Assembly: GCA_963834965.1 (NCBI GenBank)
Contig: CAWIEI010000003.1
Span: forward strand, 124,001 to 188,000
Length of the DNA: 64,000 nucleotides
Origin: Fodinibacter sp963834965
GTDB lineage: Bacteria > Actinomycetota > Actinomycetes > Actinomycetales > Dermatophilaceae
Direction of reading: 5' to 3'
Both the position numbers and the translations under genes were made by a program. How positions within the stretch are numbered: the first letter of the stretch is position 1; each line of letters starts with the position of its first letter. This document shows, one piece after another, positions 37,579 to 46,689 of the stretch. The notes under the pieces are model-generated. The model was not told where the DNA came from, did not search any database, and saw nothing but the letters and a program-made list of their open reading frames with translations.

Positions 37579-37658
37579 GCATCCCTGCCCGACGCCACAT
37601 GGTGGACATGCCTGCGGCTCGGGTTGCCGGGTGGCGTTCGGTGGTGTCCGATGGTGAC

Positions 37659-37672
37659 TGACAACGTTGTCA
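37659..37672 (+). promoter_or_regulatory. LacI-type operator before the fructanase gene
   Basis: TGACAACGTTGTCA is a perfect 14-bp palindrome centred on CG, 16 bp before the ATG and just ahead of the ribosome site GAGGGGAA. It differs from the other operators in the window, so the regulator is probably a fructan-specific LacI protein encoded elsewhere. Confidence 0.6.
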
Positions 37673-37688
37673 TCCGAGGGGAATCTCC

Positions 37689-40234
37689 ATGTCAGCCAGC
37701 ACCCGTCCGCGTCCGCGACGCCGCCGCGGCATCGCCCTGTTCGTCGTCGCCGTGCTCGCCGCCCTGAGCGTGGGGCCGGCGGCCGCGGCGGCCGACGACA
37801 CGCCGCAGCACCGGCCCGCCTACCACTTCAGCCCGGCGAAGAACTGGATGAACGACCCCAACGGGCTCGTCTTCTACAAGGGCGTCTACCACCTGTTCTT
37901 CCAGCACAACCCGCTCGGTGACGTGTGGGGCAACATGTCCTGGGGCCATGCCACGAGCAAGGACCTGGTGCACTGGACCGAGCAGCCGGTGGCCATCCCG
38001 TTCGACGCCAACGAGGGAGTGTTCTCGGGCTCGGTCGTCGTCGACACGACGAACAGCTCGGGCTTCGGCACGGCGAAGAACCCGGCGATGGTGGCGATGT
38101 ACACCAGCGCCTACACGCCCGCGAGCGGTCGTGACGGCATCCAGGCGCAGTCGCTCGCCTACTCCACCGACGACGGCCGCACCTGGACCAAGTACTCGGG
38201 CAACCCGGTGATCGACATCGGCTCGCGCGAGTTCCGCGACCCGAAGGTGTTCTGGTACGCCCCGGCCAAGGAGTGGCGGATGGTGTCGGTGATCGCCACC
38301 GAGCACAAGGTCCTGATCTGGCGATCGGCCAATCTCAAGCAGTGGACTCGGCTGTCGGAGTTCGGTCCCCGCAACGCGACCGGCGGGGTCTGGGAGTGCC
38401 CGGACCTCTTCCCGCTGGCCGTCGATGGCGACCGGCGCCACGTCAAGTGGGTCATGCTGGTGAGCCTCAACCCCGGTGGGATCGCGGGTGGCTCCGGCAC
38501 GCAGTACTTCGTCGGCGACTTCGACGGCACCACGTTCACGGCCGACGGAGCAGCCACTTACCAGCCGCCCGCCGGAACCCTGCTGCAGGGGTTCGAGAGC
38601 GGGTATGCCGGGTGGACCGCCACCGGCACCGCCTTCGGCTCCCAGCCCGCGACCGGCTCGCTGCCCGGGCAGCAGGCCGTCACGGGCTACGTGGGTGAGC
38701 ACCTGGTCAACAGCTTCGTCGACTTCGACGGTGCCCAGGGCGAGCTCACGTCGCCGAGCTTCACCATCGACCAGCGCTACCTCAACTTCCTCGTCGGCGG
38801 CGGCAACCACCCCGCGGTCCCGGGCGCGACCCAGGGCGACCCGGGCGGAACCTCGTTCACCGACTTCGAGACCCTCGACCCCACGACGCACCTGCCCGCC
38901 GGGTGGAGCGCCACGGGCGACTTCGCCGGCTTCGGTGCCACCCCGTCGACCCTGCCGAACCACCAGGGCAGCAACGTGCTCGACACCTGCGTCGTGCCGG
39001 ACAAGTGCGACCCGGCGGTGGGCACGTTCACCTCTCCGGAGTTCACGGTGAACCGCGACTACGTCAACCTCCTCGTCGCCGGGCGGCACGCACCCGTTGG
39101 GCACGAGCGGGCCCACGGTCGTCGAGCTCGTCTCGAACGGAAAGGTCGTCGGCTCGGTGACCGGCAACAACTCCGGTGAGCTGGACTGGCGGCACATCGA
39201 CGCCCGGTCGGTCGTGGGCCAGCAGGCCCGGATCGTCGTGCGTGACGAGCACAGCGGCGGTGACTGGGGCCACCTCATGGTCGACGACATCCGGTTCTCG
39301 GACAGCGCTGCCGGCCCGCGCGACACCCAGACCACCGTCAACCTGGTGGTCGACGGTGAGGTGGTGCGGTCGAGCACCGGGTCCGACAGCGAGGCCCTCG
39401 ACTGGGCCTCGTGGGACCTCTCGGGCCTGCAGGGCAAGGCCGCCCAGATCCGCGTCGTCGACCACAACAGCGGTGGCTGGGGGCACGTCCTCGCCGACCA
39501 GTTCATCCTCGCCGCCAGCTCCCGCCCGCAGCGGAACCGAGCGGGCGTCCTGGGTCGACTACGGGCGCGACAACTACGCCGGCGTCACCTTCAACGGGCT
39601 GCCCGACAACCAGCGCACCACCATCAGCTGGATGAACAACTGGCAGTACGCGGGTGACGTCCCCACCAGCCCCTGGCGCGGGCAGATGACGATGCCGCGC
39701 ACCCTCTCCCTGGTGTCCTCGCACGACGGGCTCCGGCTGCGGCAGGAACCGGTCGGGGGAGTGCGGAAGGCGCTGGTCGACCGCGGCAAGCAGCAGGCGA
39801 AGGTGCGTCGGGTCGCGCCCGGCGAGCGACCGACCGGGCTGACCGCCACCGTGGCCCGGGTGGAGGTGCGGGTGGACCTGGGCCGGGCGTCCGAGGCCGG
39901 CATCGTGCTGCGGCGCAGTGCCGACGGCTCGGTTGGCACGAGGGTCGGGGTCCGTCGTGACGGCACGCTCGTCGTCGACCGCACCAGGAGCGGCAACGTC
40001 ACGTTCAACCCGCTCTTCCCGAGCGTTGAGGAGGCGCCGGTGCGGGTGCACGACGGCGAGGTGACCTTCACGGCCTACCTCGACCGCAGCTCGGTCGAGG
40101 TGCTGGCCGACAGGGGGACGGTGTCGGTGACCGACCTGATCTTCCCGCCGGCATCGGCCACGGGCGTCTCGACCTATGCCGTGGGTGGCACTGCCAAGGC
40201 CATCGACGTCAAGGTCACCCCGATCCGGCCCTGA
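37689..40234 (+). pseudogene. Exported GH32 fructanase (levanase/inulinase) with nested inserts and two frameshifts
   Basis: The product would be about 848 residues: signal peptide (about 14-35), then a GH32 five-bladed propeller with nucleophile Asp56 (WMNDPNG), RDP (183-185) and acid Glu236 in WECPDL. Within the propeller, after VGDFDGTTFTADG, about 320 residues of CBM66-like beta-sandwich modules are inserted before WVDYGRDNYAGVTFN resumes the blade; a GH32 C-terminal sandwich ends the protein. Two +1 shifts break it: an extra G at 39081-39083 and another base near 39515-39540. Downstream frames otherwise match perfectly, so disruption is recent or artefactual. It would release fructose from levan or inulin outside the cell. 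Confidence 0.85.
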
Positions 40235-40265
40235 CCCCTGACCCCTGACCCCCTGACCGCCTGCC

Positions 40266-40295
40266 GCCGCCGGTGACCTACGGGTCGCCGGCGGC
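40266..40295. terminator. Hairpin between convergent fructanase and deacetylase genes
   Basis: GCCGCCGG-TGACC pairs with GGGTC-GCCGGCGGC over 13 bp including one G-U, loop TACG. It overlaps the last codons of the deacetylase. A short CTGACCC tandem (about 40233-40259) precedes it. Confidence 0.45.
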
Positions 40296-40919
40296 GTCGA
40301 GGTCGGGGTGTGCCGGGCGGGTGAAGCGCCAGCCGGCAGCCAGCCACTGCGGCAGCACGGTGCCCAACGCCTGCACGGTTCCCGACCGGTCGCCGCCGCC
40401 ATTGTGGGCCAGCACGATGCCACCCGGGCGGATCGCGGCCTGCAGGTTGGCCACGAGCGTGCCCACGTGCTGGGTGCGCCAGTCGTCGATCGTGCCGGTG
40501 ACGCCCAGCGGCTGCAGGCCGAGCTCGACGGCGACGGATGCCGTGCTGCCCCAGGAGCCGTTCGGCGCCCGGAACCACGGCACGGGTGCGGTGGGGTCGC
40601 CCAGCGCGTCGCGGATGACGGCCACGGTCGCCCGCAGGTCGGTGCGCACCCGCTCGGGGTGCCACGCGCCCTGGTCCACGAAGGTCATGCCGTGCGCGGC
40701 GAGGTGGTGACCCTCGGCCACGGTGCGGCGCAGCACATCGACGCCCACGGCGGCCCGCACCTGGGTGCCGACCACGCAGAAGGTCGCCTGCACCCCGTGG
40801 GCGGCGAACAGGTCGAGCAGGGCCGGCGTGGCCGCGCCGTCGGGCCCGTCGTCGAGGGTGAGGGCGGCGACTCGCCCCCGGCCGGAAGCGGTGACGACGG
40901 GGTCTGGGGTGGGTGTCAC
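40278..40919 (-). CDS. Polysaccharide deacetylase, CE4 family
   Basis: A 213-residue NodB-fold protein. Motif 1 is TLDDGPD (21-27, Asp23 base and Asp24 metal), motif 2 is HLAAH (His72, His76) and motif 3 is FRAPNGSWG. No signal peptide is visible, unlike most cell-wall deacetylases, so it may be cytoplasmic or exported by another route. The GTG start at 40919 follows GAGAGG. The target could be N-acetylated sugars of peptidoglycan or chitin; not determinable here. Confidence 0.83.
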   Translation of the reverse strand: MTPTPDPVVTASGRGRVAALTLDDGPDGAATPALLDLFAAHGVQATFCVVGTQVRAAVGVDVLRRTVAEGHHLAAHGMTFVDQGAWHPERVRTDLRATVAVIRDALGDPTAPVPWFRAPNGSWGSTASVAVELGLQPLGVTGTIDDWRTQHVGTLVANLQAAIRPGGIVLAHNGGGDRSGTVQALGTVLPQWLAAGWRFTRPAHPDLDAAGDP

Positions 40920-40961
40920 GGCATCCTCTCGAGGCGCTGCGGTCGCGAATTCGTCCGCGTG

Positions 40962-41012
40962 TCGATAACGTTATCGAAAACGATTGACACGACCGGCGTC
41001 CGATGCCAGCGT
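40962..41012 (+). promoter_or_regulatory. Promoter and LacI-type operator of the third importer operon
   Basis: TCGATAACGTTATCGA (40962-40977) is a perfect 16-bp palindrome centred on CG. TTGACA (40984-40989) follows as an ideal -35, with a weak -10 (CAGCGT, 41007-41012) at 17 bp. The binding-protein ATG lies at 41056. The LacI protein encoded at the end of this operon is the likely ligand. Confidence 0.65.
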
Positions 41013-41055
41013 GTCCGCACATCCCCACTCTCTCAACGGCGAGGAGCGCATCCAG

Positions 41056-42366
41056 ATGAGAACAGCAACGGTGGTACGGGCCGTCGCGGTCGGCGCGGCG
41101 ATGGCCGTCCTGGCCGCCTGCGGAACGGGCAGCGAGACCAGCAGCGACAGCACCAGCACGTCCGGCGGGTCCAGCGGCCCGGTGACCATCACGTGGTGGC
41201 ACAACTCCAACACCGACCCCGGCAAGACGTACTACGACACGGTCGCCAAGGACTTCGAGGCCTCACACCCGGGGGTGACGGTGCAGGTCAGCGCGATGCA
41301 GCACGAGGACATGCTCACCAAGCTCGACGCGGCCTTCCAGAGCGGCGACGCCCCCGACGTGTACATGGAGCGGGGCGGCGGCGAGCTGGCCGACCACGTT
41401 GCGGCGAACCTCACCAAGGACATCTCCGAGCCGGCCAAGGACGTCATCAACACCATCGGCGGGTCGGTGGCCGGCTGGCAGGTCGACGGCAAGACCTACG
41501 CGCTGCCGTTCTCGGTGGGCGTGGTCGGCTTCTGGTACAACAAGTCGCTCTTCGAGAAGGCCGGCATCACCGCCGCCCCCACCACCATGGACGAGCTCCT
41601 CGCCGCGGTCGGCAAGCTCAAGGCCGCGGGCATCGCCCCGGTGTCGGTGGGCGCGGGCGACAAGTGGCCGGCGGCGCACTACTGGTACTACACCGCGCTG
41701 CGCGAGTGCCCCAAGCAGGTGCTGCAGGATGCCGTGAAGAGCCTGGACTTCTCGAACCAGTGCTTCGTCAAGGCCGGCGAGGACGTGCAGAAGATCCTCG
41801 CTGCGACACCGTTCAACAAGGGCTTCCTGTCCACCCCCGCGCAGACCGGGCCGACCAGCGCCTCCGGCCTGCTCGCCACCGGCAAGGTCGCGATGGAGAT
41901 GCAGGGGCACTGGGAGCCGGGCGTCATGCAGGGCCTGACCGCCGACAAGAAGGGGCTGGGCGCCAACACCGGCTGGTTCCCCTTCCCGACCGTCCCGGGT
42001 GGCCAGGGCGACCAGAGCGCGGCCCTCGGTGGAGGTGACGCCTGGGCGGTCTCCAAGAAGGCCCCCGCCGCCGCGGTCGACCTCGTGAAGTACCTGCTCT
42101 CGGACAAGGTGCAGCAGGGCTTCGCCGAGCGCGACATGGGCCTGCCGACCAACCCCGCCGCAGGCGGCTCGGTCAAGGACCCGGCCCTGGGCGGCCTGCT
42201 CAAGGTGCGCGACGAGGCCCCCTACGTGCAGCTGTACTTCGACACCGCCTTCGGCCAGTCCGTCGGTGGCGCGATGAACGACGAGATCGCGCTGATGTTC
42301 GCGGGCAAGGCCAGCCCGCAGGACGTCGTGAAGAAGACGCAGCAGGCGGCGGACGCCGAGAAGTGA
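41056..42366 (+). CDS. ABC sugar-binding lipoprotein, LacI-3 operon
   Basis: A 436-residue family 1 binding protein with lipobox LAAC (Cys22) and a Ser/Thr linker. The mature part starts VTITWWHNSNTDPGKTYYD and includes DVYMERGGGEL and YALPFSVGVVGFWYNKSLFEKAGI. The ATG follows GAGGAG. It overlaps the permease start by four bases, with no intercistronic hairpin, unlike the other two importers. The GH3 enzyme downstream suggests a beta-glucoside, cellobiose or xylobiose-type ligand. Confidence 0.88.
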   Translation: MRTATVVRAVAVGAAMAVLAACGTGSETSSDSTSTSGGSSGPVTITWWHNSNTDPGKTYYDTVAKDFEASHPGVTVQVSAMQHEDMLTKLDAAFQSGDAPDVYMERGGGELADHVAANLTKDISEPAKDVINTIGGSVAGWQVDGKTYALPFSVGVVGFWYNKSLFEKAGITAAPTTMDELLAAVGKLKAAGIAPVSVGAGDKWPAAHYWYYTALRECPKQVLQDAVKSLDFSNQCFVKAGEDVQKILAATPFNKGFLSTPAQTGPTSASGLLATGKVAMEMQGHWEPGVMQGLTADKKGLGANTGWFPFPTVPGGQGDQSAALGGGDAWAVSKKAPAAAVDLVKYLLSDKVQQGFAERDMGLPTNPAAGGSVKDPALGGLLKVRDEAPYVQLYFDTAFGQSVGGAMNDEIALMFAGKASPQDVVKKTQQAADAEK

Positions 42367-43388
42367 GCTCGAAGACCGGAACCGCCGTCGCCGGTGGTGT
42401 GACCACCCCCGTCCCCGACGCCGCCGTCGGTCGTGCACCCGCACGGCCGCCGGGGCGTCGGGGACGCCCCGGTGGGCGCCGGGCATCGCTGCGGACGGCG
42501 GGCGAGATCGCGTTCTTCGTCGGGCCCGCGCTGTTGCTCTTCTCGGTCTTCGTCGTCTGGCCGATCGTGCGGGCGGTGCAGTTCTCGCTCTACCGCTGGA
42601 AGGGCTTCGGCCCGCTCGTCGACTTCGTCGGCCTGCAGAACTACGTGTCGGTGCTGACCAACGAGGTGTTCACCGACGCCTTCCGCCACAACATGACCAT
42701 CGTCGTGCTGTCGATCCTCGTGCAGCTGCCGATCGGCCTGGCCATCGCGCTGCTGCTCAACCGCCGCATGCGCGGGCAGGGCGTGCTGCGCACCATCATC
42801 TTCGTGCCCTACGTGCTGTCCGAGGTGATCGCCGGCGTCGTGTGGCTACAGCTGCTCCAGCCCCAGTACGGCGTCGTCGACGCCCTGCTCGGGGCGGTCG
42901 GCATCTCCGGCCCCGACCAGGGCTGGCTCGGCACCCCCGAGGTCGCCCTCTACACGGTCTTCGTCGTGCTCACCTGGAAGTACCTCGGCCTGGCGGTGCT
43001 GCTCTTCCTGGCCGGGCTGCAGGGCGTACCCGACGAGCTGGTGGAAGCGGCCCAGATCGACGGCGCGTCGTGGTGGCAGGTGCAGCGCTGGGTCACCGTG
43101 CCGCTGCTCGGCCCCACCATCCGCACCTGGGCCTTCCTGTCGATGATCGGTGCGATCCAGCTCTTCGACATGGTGTGGATCCTCACCGGTGGCGGGCCGG
43201 CCAACTCCACCACGACGATGGCCACGTTCCTCATCACCGAGGGCACCAAGCGCTACAACTACGGCATCGCCACTGCGGCATCCGTCATCCTCTTCGCGGT
43301 GGCGCTGGTGCTGGCCGTGCTCTACCAGTTCTTCGTCCTGCGCCGCGACGTCGTGCAGGCGGATGCCGGGTCACGGAGGGTCCGATGA
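42363..43388 (+). CDS. ABC sugar importer permease, MalF type
   Basis: A 341-residue permease with a long Pro/Arg/Gly-rich cytoplasmic tail (about 1-45), six predicted helices and the EAA loop EAAQIDGASWWQVQRWVTVP. The GTG overlaps the binding-protein stop (GTGA) and its stop overlaps the next start (ATGA). Confidence 0.9.
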   Translation: MSSKTGTAVAGGVTTPVPDAAVGRAPARPPGRRGRPGGRRASLRTAGEIAFFVGPALLLFSVFVVWPIVRAVQFSLYRWKGFGPLVDFVGLQNYVSVLTNEVFTDAFRHNMTIVVLSILVQLPIGLAIALLLNRRMRGQGVLRTIIFVPYVLSEVIAGVVWLQLLQPQYGVVDALLGAVGISGPDQGWLGTPEVALYTVFVVLTWKYLGLAVLLFLAGLQGVPDELVEAAQIDGASWWQVQRWVTVPLLGPTIRTWAFLSMIGAIQLFDMVWILTGGGPANSTTTMATFLITEGTKRYNYGIATAASVILFAVALVLAVLYQFFVLRRDVVQADAGSRRVR

Positions 43389-44278
43389 GCGCGCCCGTGA
43401 TCACCCCGCCTCCGGTACCGGCGGCTCCTGCAGCGCTCCGCAAGGCAAGGGCTTCGGGCCCCCACCGCGGCGGGTCGCCGCTGGTGTGGTTCGTGGCCCT
43501 GCTCGTCGTCGCGGTCACGCTCGGGCCGGTGCTCTACGCGGTGCTCGGCGGTTTCCGCACGAACGCCCAGCTGGCCGAGTCACCCGCCGGCCTGCCGAAC
43601 CCGTGGGTGCTCGAGAACTACCAGCGGGTGCTGACCAGCGCGAGCTTCTGGCGCTACGCCCTGAACTCGACGGTCGTGGCCCTGGTGACCACCGTGGTGG
43701 CGGTCGTGTTCGGGCTGATGGCGGCCTACCCACTGGCGCGCTACCGGTTCCGCTGGCGCGAGCCGCTCTACATGGTGTTCGTGCTTGGGCTGCTCTTCCC
43801 GGCGACGGTCGCGATCATCCCGCTGTTCATCATCATCACCCGCCAGCTGCACCTCGGGAACACGTGGTGGGGGGTCGCCCTACCGCAGGCCGCCTTCGCG
43901 CTGCCGGTGACCATCATCATCCTGCGGCCGTTCCTCATGGCCATCCCCAACGAGCTCGAGGAGGCCGCGTTCATCGACGGCGCCTCGCGCATCCAGGTCT
44001 TCTGGCGCGTCATCGTGCCGCTCTCCGGCCCGGGGGTGGTGACCGTGGGCGTGCTCGCCTTCGTCGCCTCGTGGAACGCCTACCTGCTGCCGCTGCTCCT
44101 GCTGCAGGGTGACATGAAGACGCTGCCCCTCGGGGTGGCCGACTTCTCCTCCCAGTACTCCTCCGACACTGCGGGGGTGTTCGCCTTCACCACGCTCGCG
44201 ATGATCCCGGCCCTGGTCTTCTTCCTCGCGATGCAGCGGCGCATCGTCAACGGACTGCAGGGCGCGGTGAAGGGATGA
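43385..44278 (+). CDS. ABC sugar importer permease, MalG type
   Basis: A 297-residue six-helix permease starting MSAPVITPPP, with EAA loop EEAAFIDGASRIQVFWRVIV and the C-terminal ending LQGAVKG typical of MalG-type partners. I use the ATG at 43385 because it overlaps the upstream stop; the open frame extends far upstream as a shadow. The GH3 gene begins at its stop (ATGA). Confidence 0.9.
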   Translation: MSAPVITPPPVPAAPAALRKARASGPHRGGSPLVWFVALLVVAVTLGPVLYAVLGGFRTNAQLAESPAGLPNPWVLENYQRVLTSASFWRYALNSTVVALVTTVVAVVFGLMAAYPLARYRFRWREPLYMVFVLGLLFPATVAIIPLFIIITRQLHLGNTWWGVALPQAAFALPVTIIILRPFLMAIPNELEEAAFIDGASRIQVFWRVIVPLSGPGVVTVGVLAFVASWNAYLLPLLLLQGDMKTLPLGVADFSSQYSSDTAGVFAFTTLAMIPALVFFLAMQRRIVNGLQGAVKG

Positions 44279-46680
44279 GCACCCGTGCCCACGCCACCGC
44301 CCCGCCCTCGTCCATCGACACCCCCAAGGACCGGACCGTGACCACGACCCAGCCCGCCACCACCGCACCGTCCGGTGCCGACACCGCCCGGGTGGCCGGT
44401 CTCCTCCAGCGAATGACATTGGAGGAGAAGCTCGCCCAGCTCGTCGGCTACTGGGACAAGGGTGACGGCGAGGCAGTCGCGCCACTGCAGGGGGAGTTCG
44501 CCGAGGCCGCCGGCCTGGACCAGGCCAGCCGGCACGGGCTGGGGCACCTGACCCGGCCCTACGGCACCCGACCGGTCGACCCGGTCGAGCGGGCCCGGTG
44601 GCTGTGGGAGTGGCAGCGCCGGCTGGTCACCGAGACCCGGCTCGGCATCCCCGCGCTGGTGCACGAGGAGTGCCTCACCGGCCTGGCCGCCTGGACCGCC
44701 GCGACCTTCCCGACCCCGCTGGCCTGGGGGGCCGCCTTCGACCCCGAGCTGGTCGAGGAGATGGGCGCCCTGATCGGCGCCTCGATGCGCACCCTCGGCA
44801 TCCACCAGGGCCTGGCACCGGTGCTCGACGTCGTGCGCGACCCGCGCTGGGGCCGCGTCGAGGAGTGCATCGCCGAGGACCCCTACCTCGTCGGCACGGT
44901 CGGCTCCTCCTACGTGCGCGGGCTGCAGTCGGCCGGGGTACACGCCACGCTCAAGCACTTCGTGGGCTACTCGGCGTCGCAGGCCGGGCGCAACTTCGCC
45001 CCCGTGCACGCCGGCCCGCGCGAGCTCGCCGACGTGCTGCTCGTGCCGTTCGAGATGGCGGTGCTCGACGGTGGGGCGCGCTCCGTGATGCACTCCTACG
45101 CCGAGATCGACGGGCTGCCGGTCGCCGCCGACCCCGACCTGCTCACCGGGGTGCTGCGCGAGCAGTGGGGGTTCGACGGAACGGTCGTCGCCGACTACTT
45201 CGGGGTGGCCTTCCTGCACCTGCTGCACCACGTCGCAGCCGACCTCGGCGAGGCGGCCGCGCTGGCGCTGGCCGCCGGCGTCGACATCGAGCTGCCCACC
45301 GGCGACGCCTACCTCGCCCCGCTGGCCGCCGCCGTGCGCGACGGCCATGTCGACGAGGCCCTGGTCGACCGTGCGGTGCTGCGTGCGCTGGCCCAGAAGG
45401 AGGAGCTCGGGCTGCTCGACGCGACCTTCGAGGAGCCGCCGCCGGAGCACGTCGAGCTCGACGGGCCGCGGCACCGCCAGGTGGCGGCCCGGCTGGCGGA
45501 GGAGTCGGTGGTGCTCCTGGCCAACGACGGGATCCTTCCGCTCGACCGCCCCGCCACGGTGGCCGCGATCGGCCCCAACGCCGACCGGGTCGAGGCGCTC
45601 TTCGGCTGCTACTCCTTCGTCAACCACGTCATCCCCCAGCACCCGGGCACCGCGGCCGGCATCGCCGTGGCGACCGTGCGCGAGGCACTGGCCGCCGAGT
45701 GGCCCAGCGCCACGCTCTTCTCGGCGCGTGGGTGCGGGGTCGACGACGGCGACGTCACCGGCATCCCGGATGCCGTTGCCGCAGCGTCGGGTTCGGAGGT
45801 CGCGGTCGTGGTGGTGGGGGACCAGTCGGGGCTCTTCGGGCGCGGCACGGTGGGGGAGGGGTGCGACCGCGACGACCTCGAGCTGCCCGGTGTGCAGCGC
45901 CGCCTGGTGGAGGCCGTGCTCGACACGGGCACACCGGTGGTGCTCGTGCTGCTCACCGGGCGGCCGTACGCCGTCGGCTGGGCGCTGGAGCGCTGCGCCG
46001 CCGTGGTGCAGGCATTCTTCCCCGGCGAGGAGGGCGGTGCGGCGGTGGCCGGGGTGCTGTCCGGGCGGGTCAACCCCTCGGGCCGGCTGCCGGTGAGCCT
46101 GCCCCGCTCGGTCGGCGCACAGCCCTACACCTACCTGCACCCGACCCTGGGCGGCGACGGTGACGTCACCAACCTCTCGACCGCGCCGGCCCTGCCGTTC
46201 GGGCACGGGCTGTCGTACACCTCGTTCCGGCGTGAGCTGGTGGAGGTGCTGGCCACCACGACCTGCGAGCCGGTGGTCGCGCGAGTTCGCCTGACCAACA
46301 CCGGCACCCGTGCCGGTGCCGATGTCGTGCAGCTCTACGGCCGCGACGTCGTCGGCTCCCTGACCCGCCCGGTGGCCCAGCTGCTCGGCTTCCGCCGGGT
46401 GCACCTCGAGGCGGGTGCGTCGGCAGAGGTCACCTTCACGGTGCCGCCCGCGCGGCTGGCGTTCACCGACCGCTCCGGTCGACGGGTGGTCGAGGCCGGT
46501 GAGCTGCAGGTGTGGGCCGGTGCCTGCGTCGACGACCGGGCCGACGTCGTGTCGGTCGAGCTCTCCGGCGACGTCCACCAGGTGACGCCGGCCCACGAGC
46601 GGTGGACCACGACCCGAGCGGAGCGCACCGCTCCGACATCGATATCGAACCGCCGTAGTGGCCCGGCCCCTGCCCGGTAG
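44275..46680 (+). CDS. GH3 beta-glucosidase/beta-xylosidase
   Basis: An 801-residue cytoplasmic glycosidase without signal peptide. The N-terminal barrel has LKHFVGYSASQAGRNFAPVH (Lys227-His228) and the nucleophile Asp307 in VVADYFGVAFL. An alpha/beta sandwich follows (SVVLLANDGILPLDRP, VVVVGDQSGLFGRGTVGEG), then a fibronectin III-like domain (about 650-770). This is the multi-domain beta-glucosidase/xylosidase class. The sugar enters through the upstream importer. A GTG at 44338 is a possible shorter start. Confidence 0.88.
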   Translation: MSTRAHATAPPSSIDTPKDRTVTTTQPATTAPSGADTARVAGLLQRMTLEEKLAQLVGYWDKGDGEAVAPLQGEFAEAAGLDQASRHGLGHLTRPYGTRPVDPVERARWLWEWQRRLVTETRLGIPALVHEECLTGLAAWTAATFPTPLAWGAAFDPELVEEMGALIGASMRTLGIHQGLAPVLDVVRDPRWGRVEECIAEDPYLVGTVGSSYVRGLQSAGVHATLKHFVGYSASQAGRNFAPVHAGPRELADVLLVPFEMAVLDGGARSVMHSYAEIDGLPVAADPDLLTGVLREQWGFDGTVVADYFGVAFLHLLHHVAADLGEAAALALAAGVDIELPTGDAYLAPLAAAVRDGHVDEALVDRAVLRALAQKEELGLLDATFEEPPPEHVELDGPRHRQVAARLAEESVVLLANDGILPLDRPATVAAIGPNADRVEALFGCYSFVNHVIPQHPGTAAGIAVATVREALAAEWPSATLFSARGCGVDDGDVTGIPDAVAAASGSEVAVVVVGDQSGLFGRGTVGEGCDRDDLELPGVQRRLVEAVLDTGTPVVLVLLTGRPYAVGWALERCAAVVQAFFPGEEGGAAVAGVLSGRVNPSGRLPVSLPRSVGAQPYTYLHPTLGGDGDVTNLSTAPALPFGHGLSYTSFRRELVEVLATTTCEPVVARVRLTNTGTRAGADVVQLYGRDVVGSLTRPVAQLLGFRRVHLEAGASAEVTFTVPPARLAFTDRSGRRVVEAGELQVWAGACVDDRADVVSVELSGDVHQVTPAHERWTTTRAERTAPTSISNRRSGPAPAR

Positions 46681-46689
46681 TGTCGCCCC

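Noticed and set aside
40233..40259. CTGACCC tandem as a regulatory repeat
   Set aside because: Only three or four imperfect units between convergent genes; simple slippage is enough explanation.
46639..46648. TCGATATCGA palindrome near LacI-3
   Set aside because: It lies within the GH3 coding end and lacks the AACGTT core of the strong site at 40962; likely chance.
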